Origin: Maribellus maritimus
GTDB lineage: Bacteria; Bacteroidota; Bacteroidia; Bacteroidales; Prolixibacteraceae
Length of the DNA: 64,000 nucleotides
Direction: 5' to 3'
Assembly: GCF_022267315.1 (NCBI RefSeq)
Contig: NZ_JAIKLE010000009.1
Coordinates: 124,001 to 188,000, forward strand
Position numbers and translations under genes: made by a program. A model generated the notes under the pieces. The model was not told where the DNA came from and ran no database searches. It worked only from the letters and a program-made list of their open reading frames with translations. Positions within the stretch are counted from its first letter, which is position 1, and every line of letters begins with the position of its first letter. This document shows, piece after piece, positions 9,604 through 18,500 of this stretch.

Positions 9604-10620
9604 ATGACAGAACCAATTTTACGAATTCAAAAATTAGGGTTTCCCTGGGTAACACAGGATCCTTTTCTTTTTTGTGTCCATCACCTCGATTATTACCCTA
9701 AAGGAAATGATAAACTTGGTCCGGATGCTTCTTTACAAAGAAGAAATTTAGGAAATGACTTTGTTGTAAAAGATGGCTGGCGAATGTACCATGGAACAGA
9801 AGTTCCTGGTTTTCCGGTTCACCCGCACCGGGGTTTTGAAACCATTACCTTTGTTTTCAAAGGTATGGTAGACCACTCAGACTCAAACGGAGCAGCGGGC
9901 AGATACGGCGAACGCGATGTACAATGGATGACAGCCGGGAGCGGACTGCAACATTCCGAAATGTTTCCTCTATTAAAAAAGAATGAAACAAACACCCTTG
10001 AACTTTTTCAAATATGGCTAAATCTGCCCGGAGAAAAGAAATTTGTAAAGCCTGCATATAAAATGTTATGGGGAGAAGAGATTCCTTTAATTGAATTCAC
10101 TGATGATAAACACAAAAAAACATCGGTTGATGTTATTGCCGGCAAAATTGAAAATATTTCTGCACCTGAACCAACACCTGATTCCTGGGCCTTTAATGAA
10201 GAAAACAATATAGCAATCTGGCAAATTACAATGGACGAAGATGCTTCCTGGAAGATTCCTGTTTCAAAAGAAAAAATCAATCGTTCACTATATTTTTTTG
10301 AAGGAAATTCGATTCAGATAAACCATAAAAAAATTGAATCAAATCATTTGTTAGAGTTGGACTCAACACAGGAGATAACAATCCACAATGGAAATACCTC
10401 CGGCAGGTTTTTATTACTGCAGGGTAAGCCAATTAATGAACCCGTGGTACAATACGGGCCGTTTGTAATGAATTCAGAATTGGAGATAAAACAGGCGTTT
10501 TCCGATTACAAAAAAACGCAATTTGGTGGTTGGCCATGGCCTGAAACGGGAATGGTGCACGGCAAAGAACGCGGACGTTTTGCAAAAATGGAGAATGGTG
10601 AAGAAATTCTAAAAGATTAG
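9604..10620 (+). CDS. Pirin family protein
   Basis: This 338-aa protein is a bicupin of the pirin family. The metal ligands are visible as VHPHRGFETITFV (His73, His75) and GLQHSEM (His117, Glu119), the usual Fe-binding set. Bacterial pirins bind iron and some act as quercetin dioxygenases; others regulate metabolic enzymes. At 338 aa it is somewhat longer than the usual 230-300 residues because the second cupin is extended, ending with a FGGWPWPETGMVHGKERGRFAKM tail. That tail is common in the longer subfamily. It is cytoplasmic and coupled to the preceding reductase gene by a one-base gap. Confidence 0.9.
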   Translation: MTEPILRIQKLGFPWVTQDPFLFCVHHLDYYPKGNDKLGPDASLQRRNLGNDFVVKDGWRMYHGTEVPGFPVHPHRGFETITFVFKGMVDHSDSNGAAGRYGERDVQWMTAGSGLQHSEMFPLLKKNETNTLELFQIWLNLPGEKKFVKPAYKMLWGEEIPLIEFTDDKHKKTSVDVIAGKIENISAPEPTPDSWAFNEENNIAIWQITMDEDASWKIPVSKEKINRSLYFFEGNSIQINHKKIESNHLLELDSTQEITIHNGNTSGRFLLLQGKPINEPVVQYGPFVMNSELEIKQAFSDYKKTQFGGWPWPETGMVHGKERGRFAKMENGEEILKD

Positions 10621-10680
10621 TTACTCCTAAAGAAACAGTTAAAAAACTGAAAATAAAGTATTTATAAAATATTATAAAAA

Positions 10681-10704
10681 AATCCCGGTCCTCTGACCGG
10701 GATT
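10681..10704. terminator. Perfect 10-bp hairpin, T-rich only on the minus strand
   Basis: AATCCCGGTC and GACCGGGATT form a perfect stem around a CTCT loop. On the plus strand it is followed by AAACC, so it is a poor terminator for the pirin gene. Read on the minus strand the stem is followed by TTTTTT, the layout of an intrinsic terminator, although no minus-strand gene is visible to its right. The rest of the 275-base gap (10621-10895) shows nothing else I can name. Confidence 0.5.
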
Positions 10705-10895
10705 AAACCTATGTAAAGAAACACAACGTAAAGTTGATGATTCCCTTTTTAGACTCACCAAGTTATCCAATGTTTAAAATAGAAGAATCTTTTTTTTAAA
10801 TTTTTATAATGAATTAAAGATTCGATAAAATAAAAGATTGTTGTAGATTCCGTTTTTTTTAATGAATTTTAGCCACCTGGAAAATATAATGCAGC

Positions 10896-11543
10896 ATGAA
10901 GAGACTATTTTATGATAACCGTTACTTTTTTATTCCTTACCTGCTTTTTGTAATTCTGTGTACTATTTTATTGGTTGTATATACAAAAACAGACCTTCAT
11001 ATTTTATCCAATGAAGCAAACTCTCCCTTTTTCGATGTTTTTTTTAAATATGCAACTTATTTTGGCGACGGAGCAGTGATTGTGCTGCTTGCTCTTACTC
11101 TACTATTCATAAAATTCAGATATGCCCTGATATTCCTAACAGGCAGCCTGGTAACAGCTTTAATTGTAAACATCTTCAAAAAGGTTATTTTTAACGAAAT
11201 GTATCGTCCTTCAAAATATTTTGAATTGTATGAAAATTATAAACTTCATTTGGTTGAAGGTGTAAAGTTACACTCACTGCAAAGCTTTCCTTCCGGCCAC
11301 ACAGCCACTGCTTTTAATCTGTTCTTAATGATGGCATTGATGGTCAAAAATAATTTTCTAAAGTTTATATTTTTTATACTGGCGGCACTTGTAGCATATT
11401 CACGAGTGTATATTTCACAACATTTCCTTATTGATATCACTGCTGGTTCGATAATTGGAGTTATGTTAATAGTATTAACCTGGCTTTCGTTTGAAAAAAT
11501 TGACAAACACTGGTTAAACCGCTCTTTTATCCGGCGCTCGTAA
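10896..11543 (+). CDS. PAP2 family membrane phosphatase
   Basis: This 215-aa multi-pass membrane protein belongs to the PAP2/type-2 phosphatidic acid phosphatase family. The three signature motifs are intact: K(x6-7)RP at about 96-105 (KKVIFNEMYRP), PSGH at 132-135, and SR(x5)H(x3)D at 169-180 (SRVYISQHFLID). The active site therefore faces the periplasm. Family members dephosphorylate lipid phosphates such as undecaprenyl pyrophosphate, phosphatidylglycerol phosphate or lipid A. Seven bases after its stop starts a GT39/ArnT-like transferase, a pairing that points to lipid A or lipid-carrier remodelling. The substrate itself remains an inference. Confidence 0.9.
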   Translation: MKRLFYDNRYFFIPYLLFVILCTILLVVYTKTDLHILSNEANSPFFDVFFKYATYFGDGAVIVLLALTLLFIKFRYALIFLTGSLVTALIVNIFKKVIFNEMYRPSKYFELYENYKLHLVEGVKLHSLQSFPSGHTATAFNLFLMMALMVKNNFLKFIFFILAALVAYSRVYISQHFLIDITAGSIIGVMLIVLTWLSFEKIDKHWLNRSFIRRS

Positions 11544-11550
11544 AATTAAT

Positions 11551-13197
11551 ATGATAAATAAAACTCATCCACTTAAAATTGAACTGTTTATTGTTGCCGT
11601 AGCATCAATTCTATTCATTCCTTTTCTGGGAGGCGTTCATCTTTTCGATTGGGACGAAATTAATTTTGCCGAGGCCGCCCGTGAAATGATCGTTACCAAA
11701 AATTACCTGACGGTTCAAATCAATTTTCTTCCTTTTTGGGAAAAACCCCCTCTTTTTATCTGGATGCAGGTTCTTTCAATGAAAGTATTTGGAATAAACG
11801 AGTTTGCGGCACGATTTCCAAATGCAATTTGCGGCGTGCTTACTTTGCTGGTAATTTTTAAGATAGGCCGAAGAATTCACCACAATCTGTTTGGACTTTT
11901 GTGGGTACTCGCATTTGCAGGCTCTGTCCTTCCCTTTTTCTATTTTAAATCAGGAATCATTGACCCGTGGTTTAACTTGTTTATTTTTCTAGGAGTTTAT
12001 TTTCTGGTCTTGTATTCTTCTCCGGAGAATACAAAAAGAAAACAAAACATTTTTTTTGCCGCCACTTTCGCCGGATTTGCGATTTTAACAAAAGGGCCCG
12101 TTGGATTTTTACTGATTGCGCTCACAGCGGGAGTTTTTTTGATTCTTGTCAGATTTAAAGTGAAGGTAAAAATCACTGAAGTCTTGCTTTACTTTTTGAT
12201 TCTGGCGCTGGTTGGAGGCTCATGGTTTATTATTCAGATTTTGACAGGTCATTACGATACGGTAGTTGAATTTATTGTTTATCAAATCAGACTGTTTCAG
12301 ACCCAAGATGCCGGACATGGTGGTTTTTTTGCTTATCACTTTGTAATGCTTTTTTTTACTGTCTTTCCCACATCAATTTTGGCGTTAAAATCATTCAAAA
12401 GAGAAAACATCAACGATGATTTTCACCGTTTAATGAAAAAATGGATGCTCATCCTGTTTTGGGTCGTCCTTATTCTTTTTTCCATTGTAAAAACAAAAAT
12501 TGTTCATTACTCTTCCCTCGCCTATTTTCCGTTGACATTTTTGGCAGCCAACTTTGTTTACCGTGCTTCAGAAAATAAACAAATCTGGAAAAAATGGATT
12601 TCCGGATTATTGATTTTTGTTGCTGTGCTATTTGCCCTCCCGGTCATCATGCTCCCTTTTGTTGATAAAATAAAAAACAAAATTATCGCAAAAAACTGGA
12701 TTCACGATCAGTTTACTGTTGGAAACCTGCAGGCAACCGCAAACTGGAATGGTTTTGAATTTATCCCCGGAATTTTCCTGGTTGTTTCTGTCATTCTTAT
12801 TTTAGTTCGGATTCCTAAAACCGATGTGCTAAAACGAGCTATTTATCTATGGGGAACGACACTCATCTTTACTTTTTTTGTAATTACACTGGTAGTGCCC
12901 AAAGTAGAAAAATATTCACAAAACGCCTTGATCGAATTTTTCAAATCCCATGCCGAAGAAGATATTTATTTAAAAAATATTTATTTTCGATCGTATGCTA
13001 CCTATTTTTATGGTGAAACAACACCGCCTCAAAATAAAAATTTCTACGATGAAAAATGGCTTCTAACCGGCAATATTGATAAGGACGTTTATTTTGTAAC
13101 CAAAATTCACCGTGCCCAAAGACTGGAAGAATATCAGGATATAAAAAAAATCGGAGAAAAAAACGGGTTTGTATTTTTTAAGCGGGAGGCAAAGTAA
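11551..13197 (+). CDS. Glycosyltransferase family 39 (ArnT/PMT-like) membrane protein
   Basis: This 548-aa integral membrane protein has a GT-C fold of about 12 helices. The first periplasmic loop carries the catalytic-type motif LFDWDEINFAEAAREM (Asp33, Asp35, Glu36), followed by PFWEKPPLFIWMQ and AARFPNA. All of these are typical of ArnT and protein O-mannosyltransferases. Such enzymes move a sugar from undecaprenyl phosphate to lipid A or another acceptor at the periplasmic face. The soluble C-terminal part (about 455-548) is small. It is co-transcribed with the PAP2 phosphatase, which could supply or recycle the acceptor or carrier. Whether the acceptor is lipid A, another lipid or a protein cannot be decided. 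It converges on the TPR lipoprotein gene with a 6-base gap. Confidence 0.88.
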   Translation: MINKTHPLKIELFIVAVASILFIPFLGGVHLFDWDEINFAEAAREMIVTKNYLTVQINFLPFWEKPPLFIWMQVLSMKVFGINEFAARFPNAICGVLTLLVIFKIGRRIHHNLFGLLWVLAFAGSVLPFFYFKSGIIDPWFNLFIFLGVYFLVLYSSPENTKRKQNIFFAATFAGFAILTKGPVGFLLIALTAGVFLILVRFKVKVKITEVLLYFLILALVGGSWFIIQILTGHYDTVVEFIVYQIRLFQTQDAGHGGFFAYHFVMLFFTVFPTSILALKSFKRENINDDFHRLMKKWMLILFWVVLILFSIVKTKIVHYSSLAYFPLTFLAANFVYRASENKQIWKKWISGLLIFVAVLFALPVIMLPFVDKIKNKIIAKNWIHDQFTVGNLQATANWNGFEFIPGIFLVVSVILILVRIPKTDVLKRAIYLWGTTLIFTFFVITLVVPKVEKYSQNALIEFFKSHAEEDIYLKNIYFRSYATYFYGETTPPQNKNFYDEKWLLTGNIDKDVYFVTKIHRAQRLEEYQDIKKIGEKNGFVFFKREAK

Positions 13198-13203
13198 ACA
13201 ATA

Positions 13204-14076
13204 TCAATTTAGATATTTTTTGTAGTAGTTCGATTTTTCTTCATTCCCAAAACGGGCATAAATATTGGCCATATAACCTGCATACTTTTCTTCAGGATTT
13301 ATTTCCCAGAGTTTTTCAAAAAATGGCAACGCTTTTTTAAAATCGGCGGTAACCTTTTCCAGTTCTTCTAATAAAATACGATATTGTTTGGTGGTTTTAT
13401 TTTTATTGTATTTCTCCATTGCCTCTTTGTATCGATTTTCAGCTTTCACGTAAAACTTTTTGGCATTCCACTCTAAAGCTTCAATATTCTGTGAATCTTT
13501 TTCAAGAATAATCAATGAAAGAGAATCGCACACTTCCGTGTTCTTTTTTTCCAGGTTTATTTGAAAAAAATTCTCCTGATTTGCCAGTTCATTCTTTGAA
13601 GTTTGCTCCAATTTACCCCAGACTGTAAGCGCCTTATCAAACATTTCTATTTCATAGTAAATCTCAAAAAGGCGGGCATTGATTTCACTCAGGTTTTCAT
13701 TAAAATTTTCAGTATAAAATTCCAGAGCACTTAATTCTTTTGAAAGATTATCTTCTGTACGAAATATTTTAGCAAGTGATGCATACATTTCTGCACTTGA
13801 AAAATTCTTATACCGTGCCTGGTCAAACCAATTTACAGCAAGCTCATTATTGCCAACCTGGAAAGCTGATTGTGCTGCTTTTGCATAAGATGCACCATTT
13901 ATTTCTTCAGCAGGTTGTTGGTTAAAATACTGTTGCCAGCTTTCTACTGCAAGATTATGATTTCCCTGTAAAGCTGCATTTTCAGCATTATCTTTAAAAG
14001 AAGTTAACGATTTGGGCCCGCTGCAGGCAGTCAACACGAAGATACCAACGACTAATATATATATTTCTATTCTCAT
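13204..14076 (-). CDS. TPR-repeat lipoprotein
   Basis: I start this 290-aa protein at the ATG encoding MRIEIYILVVGIFVLTACSG, because that places a lipobox (LTAC, Cys18) at the normal distance; an in-frame codon 33 bases upstream would mask it. The mature protein is helical, with tetratricopeptide-like repeats such as HNLAVESWQQYF, NNELAVNWFDQARYK and EMFDKALTVWGKLEQ. The C-terminal FFEKLWEINPEEKYAGYMANIYARFG segment is also TPR-like. Such lipoproteins are usually scaffolds in the periplasm or on the inner face of the outer membrane. I cannot assign a partner. It has no co-directional close neighbour: the next minus-strand gene upstream ends with its own terminator. Confidence 0.75.
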   Translation of the reverse strand: MRIEIYILVVGIFVLTACSGPKSLTSFKDNAENAALQGNHNLAVESWQQYFNQQPAEEINGASYAKAAQSAFQVGNNELAVNWFDQARYKNFSSAEMYASLAKIFRTEDNLSKELSALEFYTENFNENLSEINARLFEIYYEIEMFDKALTVWGKLEQTSKNELANQENFFQINLEKKNTEVCDSLSLIILEKDSQNIEALEWNAKKFYVKAENRYKEAMEKYNKNKTTKQYRILLEELEKVTADFKKALPFFEKLWEINPEEKYAGYMANIYARFGNEEKSNYYKKYLN

Positions 14077-14171
14077 AATCAATTCATTAAAAGCCGACAA
14101 AACTAACACATTTTATTTTTCTACCATATTTTGTGTCAACTTAAAATCGATTTTCAATTTTCTGTTTCAAC

Positions 14172-14203
14172 AAAAAGCCCTGCCAGGAAAGGCAAGGCTT
14201 TAG
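14172..14203 (-). terminator. Intrinsic terminator of the VPS10-like gene
   Basis: On the minus strand AAAGCCTTGCC pairs with GGCAGGGCTTT (stems 14191-14201 and 14174-14184, one mismatch, 6-base loop) and is followed by TTG with a T-rich tail. It sits about 20 bases after the stop of the gene at 14224. Confidence 0.75.
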
Positions 14204-14223
14204 GTCGCTATTTTCAATTCAAA

Positions 14224-16884
14224 CTATCTTCTCCACTGAGCTTGAGTAATACTAAATTCTTTTTCACCGGAAAAATCTGAACCGGTAATTTTTAATTTAT
14301 ACTTTCCCGGCTCTATCATTTCGTCTTCATTCAACATCAAATCCCAGCTAAAGAAATTTAATCCTTTGTCGGCATTAAAGTCAAAACTTTTTTCAATTGA
14401 ACCATTTTCACCAATAATCTCGACTGAATATTTTCCTTCACTTCTCAAATAAAACGAGGCATACAAATCCTTGGCTGTTCTGCGAAACCACCTACCCGGC
14501 CGAACTGGCAAACGACAATCTTCAATTGTTAATATTTTCCCGGCTGTTTGCGGATCGATTTCGGCAACTTCACGAATAAAGCGAATATCCATCGCCCAGG
14601 CGCCGCGCCCGTGTGTTCCAATTACTGCATAATCTTCACGTGGATGAATGACCAAATCATGAACATAAGTGGTTGGTAAATTCCCCGGCAAACTACTCCA
14701 GCTTTCACCACGGTTTAATGATATATACACACCATAATCAGTTCCCACATAAAGAATATTCTCATTCACCGGATCTTCACGAATCACATTTACGGGGCCG
14801 CAAGGAATATTGCCCGTAATATCTTCCCAATTCTGGCCATAATCTTCCGATTTCCAAATGTATGCCGCAAAATCATCATCACGTTTTCCATTCTGGCTCA
14901 TGTAAACACGGCCTTCAGCAAAACGAGATGCTTCCATTTGCGAAACCCATTTTCTGAAAGGCAATTTTTTGTTTATTTCCTGCCATTCGGTTCCACTATT
15001 TTGGGTTACCCAAACACGCCCATCGTCTGTTCCAGCATAAATTAATCCAAATTTTAAAGGCGATTCTGAAATGGTGAAAATAGTCTGATATGGAATATCT
15101 CCTTTTTTATCTGCGTCGTTATAAGTTAAATCCGGACTGATTCTCTCCCAGGTTTCTCCCTCGTTCATCGAACGGTGGACAAATTGAGTCCCGTGATAAA
15201 TGATTCCCGGATTGTGCGGCGATAAAATAAACGGAGCCAGCCACTGACCACGCAATTTGTCTACTCCATCGGGTGTTGGCGGCATTATATTTTTGCTTTG
15301 GCCAGTCTTCATATTCGTTTTTGAAATGGTTCCGTAAAATCCTGCTGAATATACTTTATCCGGATTATTCGGGTCGATAAAATGGTTACTGCCTTCTCCA
15401 CCTGGTGCGCTTTCAAACTCAACAGGTTGAATATTGTTTCTTCCGCGGCTTAAATCAACCACTCCCCGATAACTTCCATGATCCTGCACTGAGCCATAGA
15501 CATGAAACGGTTCCGCCATATCGACGTTAATATTAAAAAATTGCACCAGTGGAAGATTGTCGTAAAATGTCCTGAAATTTTCCCCGTCATATGAAATTGC
15601 AACACCTCCGTCATTTACATTCACTATATAATCTGTATTTTTCGGATCAATCCACAAACCGTGGTGATCCATATGCATTCCGTCAAGGGTTCGAAAAGTT
15701 TTTCCTCCGTCTTCCGAAACATTCAAATACAAGCCCAAAACAAAAATCTTATCCGGATTTACCGGATCAACACGCATTTGTCCAAAAACCCATCCATAAG
15801 TTCCGGAAAGCCCTTCCATATATGTGTTTTTTTCACTTACCTGACGCCAGTCTTCCCCTCCGTTATCCGAACGATAGACTGTTGCTCCCTTTATTCTCCC
15901 GCTACTGGGGCGTCCGTAAGCATCAGACTGATCTTCACCAGTTTCATTTGGCAATTTTTCATAATTGTCAATAAATGCGTACAAAGTGTTTGGAGAACTT
16001 TTACACAAATCAATTCCAATTCGGCCTCGGAATTTTCCATCAGGAAGTCCACTGTTTATTTTTTTCCAGTTCTTTCCACCATCTGAAGTTTTAAAAATGT
16101 TACTTCCGGTGTAGTCGTCCTCGTTTCTTGGGTCATTCCATTTTTTTCGAATTCTTTGCCATGTTGTGGCATACATTATTTCCGGATTTTCAGGATGAAT
16201 TATCAAATCATACGCACCGGTTTTTTCATCAACATAAAGAATCTTATTCCAACTTCTACCTCCGTCTTCTGTTTTATAAATACCTCTTTCTTTGTCGTTT
16301 GTCCATTCATTTCCACCGGCGGCAACATAGACCACGTCTGAATTTTCAGGGTGAACCAAAATTCGGGCTATTGTATTTGTATTTGTTAGTCCGAGATGTT
16401 CCCAGATTTTTCCTGCATCTTTTGATCGATAGATCCCTGCCCCTGCATTTGAGCTGCGAAAAATATTTGCTTCTCCTGTTCCTGCCCAAATTACATTTTG
16501 ATTTTGCGGATCGAGTGCCAAATCACCAAAAGCTGTCGACATACCATGTTCAAAAACCGGTATCCAGGTAATCCCTTCATTTTTAGTTTTCCAAATTCCT
16601 CCCGAGGCACCAGCCACATATATCGTATAATTTTCTCCCTTTGGGGTTACCACTTCAACATCAGTCATCCTCCCACTCACATTTGAGGGCCCAATAAACT
16701 GCCATGGTAAATTTTTAAATACCGAATTTTCAGTTAACTGTTTGTGTTTCTCATACGACTCCGCTCGCTGTTTAGCTGATGTTTTTTCAACCACCTCTTG
16801 AGAAAAGGCTGAATTGTTACAAAAAACAACACTTACAAAAAATAATAAAAACAAATTTAATCTTGTCGTTCTCCTATTTGTCAT
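14224..16884 (-). CDS. VPS10/sortilin-like BNR-repeat secreted protein
   Basis: This 886-aa secreted protein has a signal peptide (NLFLLFFVSVVFCNNSAFS). The mature part is filled with Asp-box/BNR repeats of the S-x-D-x-G-x-x-W type: TKNEGITW, SKDAGKIW, TEDGGRSW, TSDGGKNW, SDNGGEDW, SEDGGKTF, SMNEGETW, SEDYGQNW and LNRGESW. These form one or two large beta-propellers of the VPS10/sortilin-like group, often labelled glycosyl hydrolase or exo-sialidase-like. The catalytic residues of sialidases were not identified, so a binding or glycan-processing role is only a possibility. The C-terminal about 100 residues (KYSVEIIGENGSIEKSF) look like an Ig-like sandwich. It is apparently monocistronic, with its own terminator. 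Confidence 0.82.
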   Translation of the reverse strand: MTNRRTTRLNLFLLFFVSVVFCNNSAFSQEVVEKTSAKQRAESYEKHKQLTENSVFKNLPWQFIGPSNVSGRMTDVEVVTPKGENYTIYVAGASGGIWKTKNEGITWIPVFEHGMSTAFGDLALDPQNQNVIWAGTGEANIFRSSNAGAGIYRSKDAGKIWEHLGLTNTNTIARILVHPENSDVVYVAAGGNEWTNDKERGIYKTEDGGRSWNKILYVDEKTGAYDLIIHPENPEIMYATTWQRIRKKWNDPRNEDDYTGSNIFKTSDGGKNWKKINSGLPDGKFRGRIGIDLCKSSPNTLYAFIDNYEKLPNETGEDQSDAYGRPSSGRIKGATVYRSDNGGEDWRQVSEKNTYMEGLSGTYGWVFGQMRVDPVNPDKIFVLGLYLNVSEDGGKTFRTLDGMHMDHHGLWIDPKNTDYIVNVNDGGVAISYDGENFRTFYDNLPLVQFFNINVDMAEPFHVYGSVQDHGSYRGVVDLSRGRNNIQPVEFESAPGGEGSNHFIDPNNPDKVYSAGFYGTISKTNMKTGQSKNIMPPTPDGVDKLRGQWLAPFILSPHNPGIIYHGTQFVHRSMNEGETWERISPDLTYNDADKKGDIPYQTIFTISESPLKFGLIYAGTDDGRVWVTQNSGTEWQEINKKLPFRKWVSQMEASRFAEGRVYMSQNGKRDDDFAAYIWKSEDYGQNWEDITGNIPCGPVNVIREDPVNENILYVGTDYGVYISLNRGESWSSLPGNLPTTYVHDLVIHPREDYAVIGTHGRGAWAMDIRFIREVAEIDPQTAGKILTIEDCRLPVRPGRWFRRTAKDLYASFYLRSEGKYSVEIIGENGSIEKSFDFNADKGLNFFSWDLMLNEDEMIEPGKYKLKITGSDFSGEKEFSITQAQWRR

Positions 16885-17092
16885 GATTGTAATTATTGAA
16901 GTAAATATTACTGCAATCTAATTATAAAAAATTAAATATGCTGCTACCAATCACTCGATTTCAAAATAAAAGCAATGAAAATATTTTGTTAAAACATTAT
17001 AAATCTTTTTTTGGTTAAATATATATGTTCAATAACTTTAAAAAACTTAAAAACATCAGAACCACCAAATTCTGAAAAATTTATATACTTAT

Positions 17093-17770
17093 ATGGATGA
17101 AATAAATTCGATCGTTTTAGGAGGAATAAGAATAGATGAACCAATAGTTACCATTACCGATTTGCTGGTTTCCGTGCTGTGTTTTATATACGCGTATAAA
17201 ATTCACAAAAGCGGAAAGAAGGAAAAAACTTTTCTATATTTCAAGATTTACTTCTTTGTAATGGGAATTGCTACCATGCTGGGAGGATTAATTGGTCACG
17301 CATTTTTATACGCTTTCAACTTTTATTGGAAATTACCGGGTTGGATTACCAGTATGATTTCAATTATGTTTGTTGAACGTGCAGCTATTGAGCATACCCG
17401 GATATGGTTGAAAGATTCTCTCGTAAAGATCTTTGGAATTATTAATATTATAGAATTTCTCACATTTTTAACACTTACTGTTGTCACTCTAAATTTCTTT
17501 TATGTTGAATTTCATTCGGGTTACGGATTAATGTTTGTTGTTCTTTCTTTGGAAGGATTTCTTTTTCTCAAAACCAAAAATATTGCAACTAAATATTTAC
17601 TTACAGGCGTAGCGTTTGCAGCATTGGCTGCAATTTTCTTTATGAACAAAATATCACCACACCAATGGTTTAATTATCTATCTGTTAGCCATGTTTTAAT
17701 GGCTGTTGCCGCAACTTTTTTTTATCAGGGAGCCAAACGAATCGACATGTCGTCAGCAAAAATTAGCTAG
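17093..17770 (+). CDS. Multi-pass membrane protein of unknown function
   Basis: This 225-aa protein has about seven predicted transmembrane stretches, for example TITDLLVSVLCFIYAY, FFVMGIATMLGGLIGH, IIEFLTFLTLTVVTLNFFYV and LMAVAATFFYQGA. Conserved-looking polar residues lie within the membrane region (GGLIGHAFLY, FVERAAIEHTRIW, PHQWFNYLSVSHVLMA). I do not recognise a named family with certainty. The layout of His and Glu residues in helices could hold a metal or a proton path, but that is speculation. An acetyltransferase gene starts 16 bases after its stop, so both are likely to be co-transcribed. ATG 17093 is the only good start. Confidence 0.7.
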   Translation: MDEINSIVLGGIRIDEPIVTITDLLVSVLCFIYAYKIHKSGKKEKTFLYFKIYFFVMGIATMLGGLIGHAFLYAFNFYWKLPGWITSMISIMFVERAAIEHTRIWLKDSLVKIFGIINIIEFLTFLTLTVVTLNFFYVEFHSGYGLMFVVLSLEGFLFLKTKNIATKYLLTGVAFAALAAIFFMNKISPHQWFNYLSVSHVLMAVAATFFYQGAKRIDMSSAKIS

Positions 17771-17786
17771 ATTTGGTATAAAAAAA

Positions 17787-18323
17787 ATGAAACTTGAAAC
17801 TAACCGCCTGCAACTTTTTGAAATTTCATGGGATGATTTGGAAAAAATCCATGAATTACACTCAATTCCTGAAGTAGACGAGTTTAACACCCTTGGTATT
17901 CCGGAAAATATTGAAGTAACCCGAAAAATTATTTCGGCAGATATTGAAAATCAGTTAAAAAAAACTCGTTCCCGATTTTGCTGGAAAGTTATTATTAAAG
18001 AGAATTCTGCCTTTGCCGGATTGGCTGGAATGACACTCTCAAATGACCGTTTTAAAATGGGTGAGTTTTATTACAAACTTTTTCCAAAATTCTGGGGAAA
18101 TGGATATGCAACCGAAATCGCCAGAGAATTAATATATTTTGGATTCTCCGAATATAAATTACACCGTATAGAAGCCGGTGTCGCTACAAAAAATTTAGCT
18201 TCGATAAGAGTTCTGGAAAAAGCGGGGATGACCAAAGAAGGTATCCGAAGAAAAATATTACCTATCAGAGGTGAATGGATAGACAATTATCATTATTCCA
18301 TCCTCGACGAAGAAATAAAATAA
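17787..18323 (+). CDS. GNAT family N-acetyltransferase (RimJ/RimL-like)
   Basis: This 178-aa protein starts at ATG 17787 (MKLETNRLQLFEISWDD), which matches the usual RimJ/RimL-type N-terminus. A longer reading frame beginning upstream overlaps the membrane-protein gene and is not needed. The acetyl-CoA-binding core is visible as GYATEIARELIYFGF, followed by HRIEAGVATKNLASIRVLEKAGMTKEGIRR. The latter is the beta5/alpha4 signature of the ribosomal-protein-alanine acetyltransferase group. Members acetylate protein N-termini, antibiotics or small molecules; the acceptor is unknown here. It lies 16 bases after the membrane-protein gene. The following 177-base gap before the DUF5916 gene holds no feature I can name. 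Confidence 0.87.
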   Translation: MKLETNRLQLFEISWDDLEKIHELHSIPEVDEFNTLGIPENIEVTRKIISADIENQLKKTRSRFCWKVIIKENSAFAGLAGMTLSNDRFKMGEFYYKLFPKFWGNGYATEIARELIYFGFSEYKLHRIEAGVATKNLASIRVLEKAGMTKEGIRRKILPIRGEWIDNYHYSILDEEIK

Positions 18324-18500
18324 TCTATTCATTTTAAACAAAATTCACCTTTCACAAACAGAAAATAAAAAAAACAGAAAAACCTTATAAGTCTACAAAT
18401 CAACCACCAACGATTACTCCTTTAAAATTTAATAACTGAATTTTACAAAAAGCTGTAACAAGAAAACATTTTTTTAGTCTTACCAGAAAAGCCTAACCTT

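Noticed and set aside
16128-16571. Plus-strand ORF opposite the VPS10-like gene
   Set aside because: Composition (His/Leu/Phe-rich) is typical of an antisense shadow of BNR repeats.
17706-17786. Upstream extension of the GNAT gene
   Set aside because: It overlaps the end of the membrane-protein gene in another frame; the family N-terminus begins at ATG 17787.
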